A DNA stretch of 64,000 bases from Aquabacterium sp. A3 (GCF_038069945.1 NZ_JBBPEV010000001.1:992001-1056000), one strand, 5' to 3'. Counted from the first letter of the stretch, positions 34,848-45,799 are shown. Notes: generated by a model from the letters alone, not told the origin. Numbers and translations: made by a program.

Positions 34848-35976
34848 CACCCCTCAAGCCCCTCACGCCTACCAGCCCGACGATCGTCCGGTCGACGAGC
34901 AGTTGGCCGACCTGCGGGTGCGGATCGACTCGGTCGACCGGCAACTGCTGGCGCTCATGAGCGAGCGGGCCCGGCTGGCGCATGCCGTGGGCGAGGTCAA
35001 AAAGATCGATGGCTCGCCGGTGTTCCGTCCTGACCGTGAGGTTCAGGTCATCGAACGGGTCAAGGCCGCCAATCCCGGCCCCCTGATGCCCGAGAGCATC
35101 GGCCCCATCTGGCGCGAGATCATGTCGGCCTGCCGCGCACTGGAAGCCCGCCAGCGGGTCGCCTTCCTGGGCCCGGAAGGCACCTTCAGCGAACAAGCCG
35201 CCTTGAAGTTCTTCGGCTCGTCCATCGAGCCCATCGCCTGCGCCAGCATCGATGAAGTTTTTCGCGCCACCTTGTCCGGCACGGCTGATTTCGGGGTGGC
35301 GCCCGTTGAAAACTCCACCGAGGGGGTGGTGGCCCGGTCCCTGGACCTGCTGCTGGCATCCGACCTCACCATCGTGGGCGAAACCAGCCTGCTGATCACC
35401 CACAACCTGCTGCGTCAAACACCCGCCCTGAGCGACATCCAGGCGGTGTGCGCGCACCCACAGGCCCTGGCTCAATGCCATCAGTGGCTCAGCCAGCACC
35501 TGCCCCAGGCCGAACGCCGGCCGGTGGCCAGCAATGCAGAAGGCGCGCGGCTGGCGGCACAGGACGCTGGCATCGCCGCGCTGGCCAGCGAACGTGCAGC
35601 GTCGATTTTTGGGCTGCACGTGGTGCGCCACGCCGTGCAGGACGAGGCACACAATCGCACCCTGTTCGTGGTGCTGACCCGCCCCGAGCATCACACACCA
35701 TCGCAACGCACCGGCCATGACTGCACCAGCCTGATCGTGTCGGTGGACAACCGACCCGGTGCCGTGCACGACCTGCTCGCGCCCCTCAAGCGCCATGGGG
35801 TGTCCATGACCCGCTTTGAATCGCGCCCTGCCCGCTCTGGCCAGTGGGAATACGTCTTCTTCATTGACCTGGCCGGCCACCTGGACGATGCCCCGGTGGC
35901 AGCGGCCCTGGCCGAGCTGCAAGCGCTGTGCAGCTTCGTCAAGGTGCTGGGCACCTTCCCTGTGGACCCCCTCTGA
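34840..35976 (+). CDS. pheA: Bifunctional chorismate mutase/prephenate dehydratase (P-protein)
   Basis: Converts chorismate to prephenate and then to phenylpyruvate for phenylalanine synthesis. Three domains are visible in 378 residues: an AroQ chorismate mutase (about 15-100, [20 protein letters not shown]), a prephenate dehydratase (about 105-285, [18 protein letters not shown] and [12 protein letters not shown]), and an ACT domain (about 298-375, [19 protein letters not shown] and the ESRP motif) that should bind phenylalanine for feedback inhibition. The start lies within the serC 3' end. Confidence 0.97.
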   Translation: MADTPQAPHAYQPDDRPVDEQLADLRVRIDSVDRQLLALMSERARLAHAVGEVKKIDGSPVFRPDREVQVIERVKAANPGPLMPESIGPIWREIMSACRALEARQRVAFLGPEGTFSEQAALKFFGSSIEPIACASIDEVFRATLSGTADFGVAPVENSTEGVVARSLDLLLASDLTIVGETSLLITHNLLRQTPALSDIQAVCAHPQALAQCHQWLSQHLPQAERRPVASNAEGARLAAQDAGIAALASERAASIFGLHVVRHAVQDEAHNRTLFVVLTRPEHHTPSQRTGHDCTSLIVSVDNRPGAVHDLLAPLKRHGVSMTRFESRPARSGQWEYVFFIDLAGHLDDAPVAAALAELQALCSFVKVLGTFPVDPL

Positions 35977-35977
35977 C

Positions 35978-36859
35978 ATGTTCAACCAGCTCGGACTGAT
36001 TGGCTGCGGCCTCATGGGCGGCTCATTTGCCCTGGCCCTCAAAAAGGCGGGGCTGGTGCGCCGCGTGGTGGGCTACAGCAAGTCACCCTCCACGGTGGAG
36101 AAGGCCAGGCGGCTGGGCGTGATCGACGTCATGGCCGAGTCGGCCCTGCTGGCCGTCTCTGGCTCTGACATCGTGCTCATGGCCGTGCCGGTGGCCGCCA
36201 GTGAAAACACCTTCAAGGCCATCCGCCATCTGGTCGACCCCGGGGTGCTTTTCATGGACGTGGGCTCGACCAAACGCGACGTGGTCGATGCGGCGCGCCG
36301 CGTGCTCAAAGAGCGACTGCCTTCGTTCGTGCCGGCCCACCCCATCGCCGGGCGCGAGGTGGCGGGCATCGAGCATGCCGACGCGGGGCTGTACCAGGGC
36401 CGCAAGGTCATCCTGACGCCCCTGCCTCAAACCGACGCCACCCTGGTGCAAAAAGCCACCGACGTGTGGGCGGCCATCGGCTGTCAGGTGCTCAAGATGA
36501 CGCCCGAGCACCACGATGCGGCGTTTGCCGCCGTCAGCCACCTGCCGCACCTGCTGGCCTTCGCCTACATCAACGCCATGGCCGACCAGCCACGGGGTCA
36601 GGAGTACCTGACGCTGGCCGGCCCCGGGTTTCGCGATTTCACACGCATTGCCGCCAGCGACCCCACCGTGTGGCGTGACATCCTGCTGTCCAATCGCGAA
36701 GAAATCCTGAAACAATCAGAGGCGTTCCGTCATGCGCTGGAGCAGATGGAGCGACACATGCGTGAATGGAACGGCCCCGCCCTGCAAGAGCAGATCCGAT
36801 CGGCTTCGGATGCCCGCAGCCAATGGAGCCTGGGCGGCAAGCCAAACGCTGCTCGCTGA
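35978..36859 (+). CDS. tyrA: Prephenate dehydrogenase
   Basis: Oxidatively decarboxylates prephenate (or arogenate) for tyrosine synthesis. The dinucleotide-binding GLIGCGLMGGSFALALKKAG opens the protein. MAVPVAASENTFKAI, DVGSTKRDVVDAARRVL, FVPAHPIAGREVAGIEHAD and MTPEHHDAAFAAVSHLPHLL follow, the last with the catalytic His region. It is 293 residues without a fused mutase or ACT domain. It starts one nt after the pheA stop. NAD versus NADP preference cannot be read with confidence. Confidence 0.96.
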   Translation: MFNQLGLIGCGLMGGSFALALKKAGLVRRVVGYSKSPSTVEKARRLGVIDVMAESALLAVSGSDIVLMAVPVAASENTFKAIRHLVDPGVLFMDVGSTKRDVVDAARRVLKERLPSFVPAHPIAGREVAGIEHADAGLYQGRKVILTPLPQTDATLVQKATDVWAAIGCQVLKMTPEHHDAAFAAVSHLPHLLAFAYINAMADQPRGQEYLTLAGPGFRDFTRIAASDPTVWRDILLSNREEILKQSEAFRHALEQMERHMREWNGPALQEQIRSASDARSQWSLGGKPNAAR

Positions 36860-36889
36860 GACTGCGGCCTGGGCCGCACCGACCGCCAC

Positions 36890-38956
36890 ATGTACACCAC
36901 CGCCTTCCTTGACCTCCCGCCCCTGCTGTCTGCCGGAGGCACCGTGCGCCTGCCGGGCTCCAAGAGCATCTCCAACCGGGTGCTGCTGCTGGCCGGCTTG
37001 AGCGAAGGCACCACCGTCGTGCATGACCTGCTGGCGTCTGACGACACCCGCGTGATGCTGGACGCCCTGCGCGCCCTGGGCTGCGACCTGCACCAGGACG
37101 GCGATACCGTGCACATCACCGGCCTGGGCGGGCAACTCAAGGTGCTGCAGGCCGATCTGTTTTTGGGCAATGCCGGCACCGCCATGCGCCCCCTGACGGC
37201 CGCACTGGCCCTGCTGTCGGCCACGCAAGGCGGCGTCTTCACGCTCAGTGGGGTGCCGCGCATGCACGAGCGCCCCATCGGCGATCTGGTGAACGCCCTG
37301 CGCCCGCTGGGCTGCACCATCGAATGCACAGGCAACGAAGGCTATCCACCCTTGCGCCTGGCCGGTGGCCAGCTCGACCTGAGCCGGCCGATCCAGGTGC
37401 GCGGCGATGTCTCCAGCCAGTTCCTGACCGCCCTGCTGCTGGCCCTGCCCCTGGTGTCTCAAGCCCAGGCCCTGACCATCGAGGTGGTGGGCGAGCTGAT
37501 CTCCAAGCCCTACATCGACATCACGCTGAACCTGCTGGCCCGCTTTGGCATCCAGGTGCAGCGCGAGGGCTGGCAGCGCTTCACCATCCCCCAGGGCAGC
37601 CAGTACCGGTCGCCGGGGGTCATCCACGTCGAGGCCGATGCCTCGTCGGCCTCGTACTTCATCGCGGCCGGGGCCATCGCCGGCATCGACGAGCCCGTGC
37701 GCATCGAGGGCGTGGGCGCGCAGTCCATCCAGGGTGACATCCGCTTCATCGAGGCCGCCCAGGCCATGGGCGCACACGTGGTGTCCGGCCCGAACTGGCT
37801 GGAGGTGCGTCGCGGTGACTGGCCCCTGAAGGCCGTTGACCTGGACTGCAACCACATCCCCGATGCGGCCATGACCCTGGCGGTGATGGCGCTGTATGCC
37901 CAAGGCACCACCCGCCTGCGTAACATCGCCAGCTGGCGGGTGAAAGAAACCGACCGCATCGCGGCCATGGCCTGCGAACTGCGCAAGCTGGGCGCCACGG
38001 TGGTCGAAGGTGATGACATCATCGAAGTCACGGCGCCCGCGGTGGGGTGCTGGCAGCACGCCAGCATCCACACCTACGACGACCACCGCATGGCCATGTG
38101 CTTTTCGCTGGCGGCGTTCAACCCGCTGGCCCCCACGGCGGCAGCCGGTCAGCCGCGTGGCCATGCAGGGCAGCCCATTTCGGTGCGCATCGAAGACCCC
38201 CGCTGCGTGGGCAAAACCTTCCCCGACTACTTCGAGTGTCTCTTCCAGGTGGCCGACACCCTGGCCGACTGGATCCCGGTGATCACGGTGGATGGTCCCA
38301 CCGCCTCGGGCAAGGGCACCCTGGCCAGCGCGCTGGCCACCCGCCTGGGCTACCGCTTTCTGGACTCGGGCTCGCTCTACCGCATCACGGCCCTGCTGGC
38401 CATCGAACACGAGATCGCGCCCGACGATGCCCCCGCACTGGAACAACTGGCGCGGGAATTGGGCGAAACCACGCCGTTGCGCTTTGACGGTGAGCACATC
38501 TGGGTCGATCAGCGAGAGGTGAGCGCCGACCTGCGGCAAGAGGATGTGGGCCAAACCGCCTCCAGGATTTCAGCCCACCCCGGGGTGCGGCAGGCGCTCA
38601 TGGACCTGCAGAAGAACTTTCGGGGGCTGCCAGGCCTCGTGGCCGACGGCCGGGACATGGGCACCGTGGTCTTTCCGGACGCGGCACTGAAGGTGTTTCT
38701 GACCGCCACCGTGGCACAGCGCGCCGAGCGGCGACATAAACAATTGATTTCCAAGGGGTTTTCTGTTACCCTAGAAGAGATTTGCGCAGATTTGGAGGCG
38801 CGCGACCACCGGGACATGAACCGGGTGGTGGCCCCGCTGAAGCCTGCTGCAGATGCCCGCAGCCTCGACAATTCGGCACTGACCATCGAACAATCGGTGG
38901 ACACGGTGCTGGCGTGGTGGGATGCGGGCTGGCCGCACGTGATGGCGCGCCCCTGA
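36890..38956 (+). CDS. aroA-cmk: Fused EPSP synthase and cytidylate kinase
   Basis: One 688-residue reading frame joins two normally separate enzymes. Residues 1 to about 455 are 3-phosphoshikimate 1-carboxyvinyltransferase of the shikimate pathway ([66 protein letters not shown]). From about 463 onward is cytidylate kinase ([61 protein letters not shown]). The joint is only a few residues ([17 protein letters not shown]), and no stop or internal start with a ribosome site is evident. aroA and cmk are neighbours in related genomes, so the fusion keeps ancestral order. Both active sites look complete. A processed or internally initiated Cmk cannot be excluded. Confidence 0.95.
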   Translation: MYTTAFLDLPPLLSAGGTVRLPGSKSISNRVLLLAGLSEGTTVVHDLLASDDTRVMLDALRALGCDLHQDGDTVHITGLGGQLKVLQADLFLGNAGTAMRPLTAALALLSATQGGVFTLSGVPRMHERPIGDLVNALRPLGCTIECTGNEGYPPLRLAGGQLDLSRPIQVRGDVSSQFLTALLLALPLVSQAQALTIEVVGELISKPYIDITLNLLARFGIQVQREGWQRFTIPQGSQYRSPGVIHVEADASSASYFIAAGAIAGIDEPVRIEGVGAQSIQGDIRFIEAAQAMGAHVVSGPNWLEVRRGDWPLKAVDLDCNHIPDAAMTLAVMALYAQGTTRLRNIASWRVKETDRIAAMACELRKLGATVVEGDDIIEVTAPAVGCWQHASIHTYDDHRMAMCFSLAAFNPLAPTAAAGQPRGHAGQPISVRIEDPRCVGKTFPDYFECLFQVADTLADWIPVITVDGPTASGKGTLASALATRLGYRFLDSGSLYRITALLAIEHEIAPDDAPALEQLARELGETTPLRFDGEHIWVDQREVSADLRQEDVGQTASRISAHPGVRQALMDLQKNFRGLPGLVADGRDMGTVVFPDAALKVFLTATVAQRAERRHKQLISKGFSVTLEEICADLEARDHRDMNRVVAPLKPAADARSLDNSALTIEQSVDTVLAWWDAGWPHVMARP

Positions 38957-39016
38957 AGGCCCAGAGCCTCGGCGATGCACTTTCACCCAAGCCAACCACC
39001 AAGGCTGTGACGTTCG

Positions 39017-39067
39017 GTCCTTGCTGCCAGGCAAGGACATGAGCATTCAGACCGGCCCCAAGCCGGT
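39017..39067 (+). promoter_or_regulatory. Structured rpsA leader (two hairpins)
   Basis: GTCCTTGC and GCAAGGAC pair over 8 bp around a TGCCAG loop, followed 12 nt later by ACCGGC/GCCGGT around CCCAA. Both lie in the 200-nt gap before rpsA. S1 represses its own translation in E. coli through a structured leader, so a similar role is possible here. Neither hairpin has a T-tract. Confidence 0.4.
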
Positions 39068-39156
39068 TCGGGCGTCATGTTCTTCAACCCTACCCGCCCC
39101 GGTCGTTCCTGTCGGCCTGGGCGTCACCGCCGGCTCATCCCGGCACAGGAAACTCC

Positions 39157-40842
39157 ATGTCTGAATCTTTTGCCGCCCTTTTTGAAGAGTCGTTGCAGCG
39201 CGCCAACATGCGCACCGGCGAAGTCATCACCGCCGAGGTGGTGGCCCTCGACCACAATTTCGTGGTCGTCAACGCCGGCCTGAAGTCCGAGGCCTATGTG
39301 CCCATCGAGGAATTCAAGAACGACCAGGGCGAAATCGAAGTCCAAGTGGGCGACTTCGTCTCGGTGGCCGTGGACGCCATCGAAAACGGCTACGGCGACA
39401 CCATCCTGTCGCGCGACAAGGCCAAGCGTCTGGCCTCGTGGCTGTCGCTGGAAACCGCTCTGGAGTCTGGCGACTTCGTGACCGGTACCGTCAATGGCAA
39501 GGTCAAGGGCGGCCTGACCGTCCTGGTCAACGGCATCCGCGCCTTCCTGCCCGGCTCGCTGCTCGATACGCGCCCTGTCAAGGACATGTCGCCGTTCGAA
39601 GGCAAGACCATGGAGTTCAAGGTCATCAAGCTGGACCGCAAGCGCAACAACGTGGTGCTGTCGCGCCGCGCTGTGGTCGAAGCCTCGATGGGCGAAGAAC
39701 GCGCCAAGCTGATGGAAACCCTGCGCGAAGGCGCGATCGTCAACGGCGTGGTCAAGAACATCACCGAATACGGTGCCTTCGTGGACCTCGGCGGCATCGA
39801 CGGCCTGCTGCACATCACCGACATGGCATGGCGCCGTGTCCGTCACCCGTCTGAAGTGGTGACCGTGGGTCAAGAGCTGACCGCCAAGGTCCTGAAGTTC
39901 GACGCCGAGAAGAACCGCGTCTCGCTGGGCCTGAAGCAAATGGGCGACGATCCCTGGGTGGGCGTCTCGCGCCGCTACCCCTCGGGCACCCGCCTGTTCG
40001 GCAAGGTCACCAACATCGCTGACTACGGTGCGTTCGTCGAGATCGAACCCGGCATCGAAGGCCTGGTGCACGTCTCCGAGATGGACTGGACCAACAAGAA
40101 CATCGCGCCCAACAAGATCGTCAACCTGGGCGACGAAGTGGAAGTGATGGTCCTGGAGATCGACGAAGACAAGCGTCGCATCTCGCTGGGCATGAAGCAG
40201 TGCAAGCCGAACCCCTGGGACGAGTTCGCTCAGAACTTCAACCGTGGCGACAAGGTCAAGGGCCCCATCAAGTCGATCACCGACTTCGGCGTGTTCGTGG
40301 GCCTGACGGCCGGCATCGACGGCCTGGTGCACCTGTCCGACCTGTCTTGGAACGAGCCTGGCGAAGCCGCCGTGCGCAACTACAAGAAGGGCCAGGAAGT
40401 CGAAGCCATCGTGTTGGGCATCGATGTCGAGCGCGAGCGCATCTCGCTGGGCATCAAGCAGCTGGATTCTGATCCCTTCACCAACTTCACGACCCTGAAC
40501 GACCGTGGCGCCACCGTCACCGGCACCGTCAAGACCGTGGACGCCAAGGGTGCTGAAATCTCCCTGGGTGACGACATCACCGGCTACCTGCGTGCTTCCG
40601 AAATCAGCACCGACCGCGTGGAAGACGCTCGCAACGTGCTGAAGGAAGGCGACGAAGTCACCGCCCTGATCACCAACATCGACCGCAAGTCGCGTTCGAT
40701 CCAGTTGTCGATCAAGGCCAAGGACAGCGCCGAACAGCAAGAAGCCATCCAGTCGCTGCGCGCCGACACCACCAAGGAAGGCTCCGGCACCACCAGCCTG
40801 GGCGCCCTGTTGAAGGCCAAGCTCGACCAGAACAACGGCTGA
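39157..40842 (+). CDS. rpsA: Ribosomal protein S1
   Basis: The large RNA-binding protein of the 30S subunit that recruits mRNA lacking strong ribosome sites. Its 561 residues comprise six S1 repeats, recognised by recurring patterns such as [52 protein letters not shown] segments, [10 protein letters not shown] and [10 protein letters not shown]. The first two repeats, which bind the ribosome, are the most divergent. An AGGAAA ribosome site precedes the start. It follows the aroA-cmk fusion and precedes ihfB, the order conserved in proteobacteria. Codon use is strongly biased toward C-ending codons, consistent with high expression. Confidence 0.98.
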   Translation: MSESFAALFEESLQRANMRTGEVITAEVVALDHNFVVVNAGLKSEAYVPIEEFKNDQGEIEVQVGDFVSVAVDAIENGYGDTILSRDKAKRLASWLSLETALESGDFVTGTVNGKVKGGLTVLVNGIRAFLPGSLLDTRPVKDMSPFEGKTMEFKVIKLDRKRNNVVLSRRAVVEASMGEERAKLMETLREGAIVNGVVKNITEYGAFVDLGGIDGLLHITDMAWRRVRHPSEVVTVGQELTAKVLKFDAEKNRVSLGLKQMGDDPWVGVSRRYPSGTRLFGKVTNIADYGAFVEIEPGIEGLVHVSEMDWTNKNIAPNKIVNLGDEVEVMVLEIDEDKRRISLGMKQCKPNPWDEFAQNFNRGDKVKGPIKSITDFGVFVGLTAGIDGLVHLSDLSWNEPGEAAVRNYKKGQEVEAIVLGIDVERERISLGIKQLDSDPFTNFTTLNDRGATVTGTVKTVDAKGAEISLGDDITGYLRASEISTDRVEDARNVLKEGDEVTALITNIDRKSRSIQLSIKAKDSAEQQEAIQSLRADTTKEGSGTTSLGALLKAKLDQNNG

Positions 40843-40853
40843 TGCCGTTGCCT

Positions 40854-40895
40854 CCCCTGCGACTGTTCGGCACTGAGCCGAACGGCCCGCAGGGG
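40854..40895 (+). terminator. Two-tier hairpin after rpsA
   Basis: The outer stem CCCCTGCG/CGCAGGGG (8 bp) and inner stem GTTCGGC/GCCGAAC (7 bp) enclose an ACTGA loop, starting 12 nt after the rpsA stop. No T-tract follows, so it may be an mRNA-stabilising or Rho-related element rather than an intrinsic terminator. Confidence 0.55.
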
Positions 40896-40951
40896 CTGTG
40901 ATCAGCTGTCCCTTGTCACGCCGGTGACCACACCGACACCTGATCACAGCC
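40894..40951 (+). promoter_or_regulatory. Long nested inverted repeat before ihfB
   Basis: GGCTGTGATCAG and CTGATCACAGCC are perfect 12-bp arms with a 34-nt spacer that itself contains the hairpin GTCAC-GCCG-GTGAC. It ends 19 nt before the ihfB start, so as RNA it would sit at the ribosome site. It could equally be a DNA operator. Confidence 0.5.
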
Positions 40952-40970
40952 TCTGCCAGCATCACCCGAC

Positions 40971-41279
40971 ATGACCCGATCCGACCTCGTGGCCCGACTG
41001 GCCGAACGATTTGGCCAGTTGACGCAACGTGACGCCGAATTCGCCGTCAAGACCATCCTGGATGCCATGTCCGATGCGCTGGCGCGCGGGCACCGCATCG
41101 AGATCCGTGGCTTTGGCAGTTTTTCGATCAACCGACGGCCGCCTCGAATGGGGCGCAATCCGCGCTCGGGCGAGCAGGTGTTGATCCCTGAAAAGCTGGT
41201 GCCCCACTTCAAACCAGGCAAGGCACTGCGCGAAGGCGTGGACCAGTCGCCGCCAGCCACCCCCACACCGGAAAGCTGA
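40971..41279 (+). CDS. ihfB: Integration host factor subunit beta
   Basis: A 102-residue HU/IHF family protein that, with IhfA, bends DNA sharply at specific sites. [40 protein letters not shown] (flexible arm) and [16 protein letters not shown] with the Pro that intercalates are present. IHF is needed for sigma-54 promoters such as the one upstream of glnK in this window. The C-terminus has a short Pro/Ser-rich extension beyond the usual 94 residues. It is preceded by two large inverted repeats and followed 4 nt later by lapA. Confidence 0.96.
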   Translation: MTRSDLVARLAERFGQLTQRDAEFAVKTILDAMSDALARGHRIEIRGFGSFSINRRPPRMGRNPRSGEQVLIPEKLVPHFKPGKALREGVDQSPPATPTPES

Positions 41280-41283
41280 GCCC

Positions 41284-41655
41284 ATGCGCGTGTTCAACTG
41301 GTTGTGGCGAGCCGCTCTGTTTTTCGTGCTGTTTGCCTTCGCTTTGAACAACCAGCATGTGGTCGAGCTGCGCTGGTTCTTCGGGCATCAATGGCGGGCC
41401 CCCATGGTGTACGTCGTGCTGATCGTGTTCACCCTGGGCTGTGCCACGGGCGTGCTCGCCATGTTGCCCAGTTGGTGGCGGCATCGTCGGGGCGCGCGAC
41501 AACGTGAGATGCTCCTGCCTGACCCGGTCAGCCCGGAGCCTTCGAACAGCACGCCATCGTCGAGCGGCTCGTCCAACGCAGCCGCTGCGGCCGAAGGTCT
41601 GACCTCGCTGCCCTTCCCACCGGACATGCCGGCGCCCCGCAAGCCCGCTCGCTGA
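41284..41655 (+). CDS. lapA: LapA-family inner-membrane protein
   Basis: A 123-residue protein with two membrane helices (about 5-20 and 40-62) and a Ser/Pro-rich cytoplasmic tail. VFNWLWRAALFFVLFAFALN and NNQHVVELRWFFG match the LapA (DUF1049) family. LapA works with LapB in control of lipopolysaccharide synthesis through LpxC turnover in E. coli. It lies between ihfB and lapB with short spacers, so all three are likely co-transcribed. Confidence 0.88.
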   Translation: MRVFNWLWRAALFFVLFAFALNNQHVVELRWFFGHQWRAPMVYVVLIVFTLGCATGVLAMLPSWWRHRRGARQREMLLPDPVSPEPSNSTPSSSGSSNAAAAAEGLTSLPFPPDMPAPRKPAR

Positions 41656-41664
41656 CACCGCACC

Positions 41665-42822
41665 ATGGATCTTGACTACCAGTGGCTGCTCCTGGCCCTG
41701 CCCGCCGTCTTCTTCATGGGATGGGCCGCCTCTCGGCTGGACCTGAGGCAATTGCGGCGGGACGAATCGGCGTCTCCTCAGGCTTATTTCAAGGGGCTGA
41801 ACCTGCTGCTCAACGAACAGCAGGACCGCGCCATCGACGCCTTCATTGAAGCGGTACAGCACGACCCACAGGCCTCAGACCTGCACTTCGCGCTGGGCAA
41901 CCTGTTTCGACGCCGTGGCGAGTACGAGCGGGCCATCCGGGTGCACGAGCACCTGCTGGCACGTGCAGACATCAGTCGCGACGCCCGGGAGCGTGCGCAA
42001 CACGCCTTGGCCCAGGACTTCATGAAGGCCGGGCTGTTCGATCGGGCCGAAGAAGCATTCAAGGCGCTGGACGGCACGGCTTTCGCCACCGACGCACGAC
42101 TGGCACTGCTGTCGCTGTACGAGCGTTCGCGCAACTGGCTGCCGGCCATCGAGGTGGCCCGCCAGTTGGAAGCCGCTGGCCGCGGATCGTTTGCACGCCG
42201 CATGGCGCACCACTGGTGCGAGATCGCCCAGGAAGCCGAAGCCCGAGGCCAGGACGAACGTGCCGAACAGGCCCTGCAGCAGGCCAGGCAGGCCGAGCCG
42301 CACGCCGCGCGGCCCATGGTGATGATGGGGCAGCGCCTCATGCGCCTGCAACAAGCGGCCCAGGCCCTGCAGGTCTGGGAAGACCTGATGGCCGTGCAGC
42401 CCGACAGTTTTGCGCTGGTGGCCCACGACTACGCACAGGTGGCACGCGAACAAGGTCAGGTGGATCGCGCCCTGACCCGCCTGACCGCCCTGTACCAACG
42501 TGCACCGTCCGTGTCGGTGCTGAACGCCATGAACAGCCTGCAAGACGATGCCTTGCAGCGGCGACAAGCCCTGATGGCGCACATCAGCCAGCAACCGTCA
42601 CTGTCTGCGGCGCAAGAGCTGATCCGGGAACGCCTGCTGACCCACGTGCCGCTGGACGAGCCCGAAATCGAACGCCTGCAGCAAGCCCTGGCCACAGCAG
42701 CCAAGCCCCTGCAACGCTACCGTTGCGCGGCTTGCGGGTTTGAAAGCCAGCACCACTTCTGGCAATGCCCGGGGTGCCACGGCTGGGACACCTACCCCCC
42801 CAGACGCCTTGAAGAACAGTGA
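41665..42822 (+). CDS. lapB: Lipopolysaccharide assembly protein LapB
   Basis: A 385-residue protein with an N-terminal membrane anchor (about 4-20, WLLLALPAVFFMGWAASRL), about nine TPR motifs (for example YFKGLNLLLNEQQDRAIDAF and LHFALGNLFRRRGEYERAIR), and a C-terminal rubredoxin-like zinc ribbon (YRCAACGFESQHHFWQCPGC, four Cys). In E. coli LapB (YciM) presents LpxC to the FtsH protease and so sets lipopolysaccharide synthesis. All features needed for this role are visible. Its stop codon directly abuts the stop of the convergent copper chaperone gene. Confidence 0.95.
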   Translation: MDLDYQWLLLALPAVFFMGWAASRLDLRQLRRDESASPQAYFKGLNLLLNEQQDRAIDAFIEAVQHDPQASDLHFALGNLFRRRGEYERAIRVHEHLLARADISRDARERAQHALAQDFMKAGLFDRAEEAFKALDGTAFATDARLALLSLYERSRNWLPAIEVARQLEAAGRGSFARRMAHHWCEIAQEAEARGQDERAEQALQQARQAEPHAARPMVMMGQRLMRLQQAAQALQVWEDLMAVQPDSFALVAHDYAQVAREQGQVDRALTRLTALYQRAPSVSVLNAMNSLQDDALQRRQALMAHISQQPSLSAAQELIRERLLTHVPLDEPEIERLQQALATAAKPLQRYRCAACGFESQHHFWQCPGCHGWDTYPPRRLEEQ

Positions 42823-43389
42823 TCAGTGATGGTGCATGTGCGCACCGTCCGAGGCGCCACCAGGTTGCGGCGCAGGCATCTTGCCGCTCACCGGCACCTT
42901 CACCGACTGCACCACGGTCTTGCCTTGGGCGTCTTTCAGTAGCAGCTCCAGGGTCACATCCTGACCGGCAGGCAGCGCCTGGGTCAAACCCATCAACATC
43001 AGGTGATGCCCGCCAGGACGCAAGGCCACGTCCTTGCCAGCAGGCAAAGGCAGTTGGGCCACCGCCCGCATGCGCATCACGTCGCCGTCCATGGCCATTT
43101 CATGCAGTTCGGCATGAGGCGCTGCCGGGCTGCGAAAGCCCACCAGCGTGAGGTCGCGCTGGGCGCGCAAGGTCATGAACCCGCCCGTGGCCGTCTGGCC
43201 AGGCACCGTGGCCCGGATCCAGGCCCCTTGCACCAACACGGGCGCCGCCTCGGTGGCGGACGCCTCGGGGTGATGGCCATCGTGGGCACGCGCCACCGAG
43301 CACGGCACCAACAGCCCCGCTGAGGCCATCAACAGCCCCATCACCACAGGGCGAACCACCACCGCAGACACACGACGCACACCACGCAT
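42823..43389 (-). CDS. PCuAC-family periplasmic copper chaperone
   Basis: A 188-residue exported protein. A signal peptide (about 1-35, VMGLLMASAGLLVPCSVARA) is followed by the PCuAC domain. The copper motif H-x-x-M...H-x-M is visible: HAELHEMAMDGDVMRMR and, about 20 residues on, GGHHLMLMGL. His-rich ends (AHDGHHPE and HMHHH) may add metal sites. PCuAC delivers Cu(I) to the CuA or CuB centre of cytochrome oxidase. The start at 43389 is chosen to place the signal peptide at the N-terminus. No SCO or cytochrome oxidase gene is adjacent. Confidence 0.9.
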   Translation of the reverse strand: MRGVRRVSAVVVRPVVMGLLMASAGLLVPCSVARAHDGHHPEASATEAAPVLVQGAWIRATVPGQTATGGFMTLRAQRDLTLVGFRSPAAPHAELHEMAMDGDVMRMRAVAQLPLPAGKDVALRPGGHHLMLMGLTQALPAGQDVTLELLLKDAQGKTVVQSVKVPVSGKMPAPQPGGASDGAHMHHH

Positions 43390-43449
43390 GATCAGTCTCC
43401 ATTCTTGACGCGAATTGCCCGATAAGTTTAGTGCACGTGGCACCAGGCG

Positions 43450-44976
43450 TCAGGGGCTCACACCGAGGCTGCGACGGTACTGAACGGCCTCTGCCACGTG
43501 CGCCGGCTGCACCTGATCGTCGGCCGTCAGGTCGGCGATCGTGCGCGCCAGTCGCATGACGCGGTGGTAAGCCCGGCCCGACCACCCCATCCGCTCGCAC
43601 GCCTTGGCCAGCAGCGCCCGGGCGGGCTCGGTCAGGCCAGCATGGGTGTCCAGCGCCTCTCCAGCCAGATCGGTGTTGAGGCACGACTGGCGTCGCCACT
43701 GCCGCTCACGGGCGGACTTCACGCGCGCCGCCACGGTCTCGGTGGTGTCGCCATCGGGTGCGGCGGCCAGCACGGCAGGCGGCAGCACCGGCACCTCCAC
43801 CTGCACATCGATGCGATCCAGCAGCGGCCCACTCAACCGGGACTGGTAACGCCCCACCTGCTCGGGCGTGCAGCGGCAGGCCTTCAGGGGGTTGCCATGG
43901 TGGCCACAGGGGCAGGGATTCATGGCCGCCACCAGCTGAAACCGCGCCGGAAAGGTTTGACGACGCGCAGCACGCACGATGGCGATGTGACCGGTTTCAA
44001 GGGGCTCACGCAAGGCCTCCAGGGCCGGACGGGGAAACTCGGGCAACTCGTCCAGGAAGAGCACTCCGTGGTGCGCCAGCGAGATCTCGCCGGGTCGCGG
44101 CGGCGCACCGCCCCCCACCAAGGCCGCCGCCGAGGCCGAATGATGGGGGCTGCGCACCACGCGTCGTTGCCAGGCGGCCGCGTCAAACTGACCCGCCAGA
44201 CTGAGCACGGCCGCCGACTCCAGCGCCTCTTGTGATGACAACGGGGGCAAGATGCTGGCCAGTCGCTGGGCCAGCATCGACTTGCCCGTGCCTGGTGGCC
44301 CCACGAGCAGGGCCGAATGTCCGCCCGCGGCAGCCACCTCCAGCGCGCGCTTGGCAGCCCCCTGCCCGCGCACGTCTCGCCAATCAGGGCCGCTGGCCGC
44401 CGCAGGCGGGCGCGCGGCGGGCGCCACACGCACCCAGCCCTGAGCCCCGCCGGCATCGCCGGGCTTGAGGGCCGCGACCACATCGGCCAGGTGGCTCGCA
44501 CCGTACACGGTCACACCATCGACCAGTGCGGCCTCCTGGGCACTGGCCATGGGCAGCACCAGCGCACGCGCCGGCTCGCCACGGCTCAGGCCCAGGGCCA
44601 TGGGCAAGCCGCCCCGGATGGCGCGCAGCTCACCACCCAGCGACAGCTCACCGGCCAAGACCAGACCCTGCAGGCGTGCGGCATCGAGTTCGCCCATCGC
44701 CGCCAGGATGCCCACGGCGATCGGCAGGTCAAAGCGACCAGACTCCTTGGGCAGGTCTGCCGGCGCCAGGTTGACCGTGATGCGCTGATTGAAGGGAAAC
44801 GACAGCCCGCAATTGCTCAGGGCCGCACGCACACGCTCACGCGCCTCCTTGACCTCGGTGTCGGCCAGCCCCACCAGGGTGAATGAGGGCAGGCCGTTGG
44901 CCAGGTGCACCTCGACCGTCACACGCGGAGCATGCAGCCCATCCAGGGCACAACTGTGAACAATCGCTAAAGACAT
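43450..44976 (-). CDS. comM: ComM/YifB family Mg-chelatase-like AAA+ ATPase
   Basis: A 508-residue AAA+ protein. The N-terminal Lon-like domain (NGLPSFTLVGLADTEVKEAR and FNQRITVNLAPADLPKESGRFD, quoted in parts) is followed by the Mg-chelatase ATPase domain with Walker A LLVGPPGTGKSMLAQRLASI, Walker B LFLDELPEF and a zinc-binding segment (PCPCGHHGNPLKACRC). In naturally competent bacteria ComM is a helicase that promotes branch migration during DNA uptake. Length and motifs are complete. Presence of comM does not alone show competence. In related genomes ubiK often lies upstream; I do not see it here. Confidence 0.93.
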   Translation of the reverse strand: MSLAIVHSCALDGLHAPRVTVEVHLANGLPSFTLVGLADTEVKEARERVRAALSNCGLSFPFNQRITVNLAPADLPKESGRFDLPIAVGILAAMGELDAARLQGLVLAGELSLGGELRAIRGGLPMALGLSRGEPARALVLPMASAQEAALVDGVTVYGASHLADVVAALKPGDAGGAQGWVRVAPAARPPAAASGPDWRDVRGQGAAKRALEVAAAGGHSALLVGPPGTGKSMLAQRLASILPPLSSQEALESAAVLSLAGQFDAAAWQRRVVRSPHHSASAAALVGGGAPPRPGEISLAHHGVLFLDELPEFPRPALEALREPLETGHIAIVRAARRQTFPARFQLVAAMNPCPCGHHGNPLKACRCTPEQVGRYQSRLSGPLLDRIDVQVEVPVLPPAVLAAAPDGDTTETVAARVKSARERQWRRQSCLNTDLAGEALDTHAGLTEPARALLAKACERMGWSGRAYHRVMRLARTIADLTADDQVQPAHVAEAVQYRRSLGVSP

Positions 44977-45022
44977 GCTGCCGCATGCTAGTCAGTGCCC
45001 CTTTGCCCGGACAGCCCCCTGA

Positions 45023-45712
<690 letters not shown>

Positions 45713-45799
45713 TCCAGCGCACGCCTTCGTACCCTGTGGCCCACACCGTTTTGGTGTGAGTGCTGTCACCCAACTTTCTGTCCTTCCAAGAGGCCTTAC

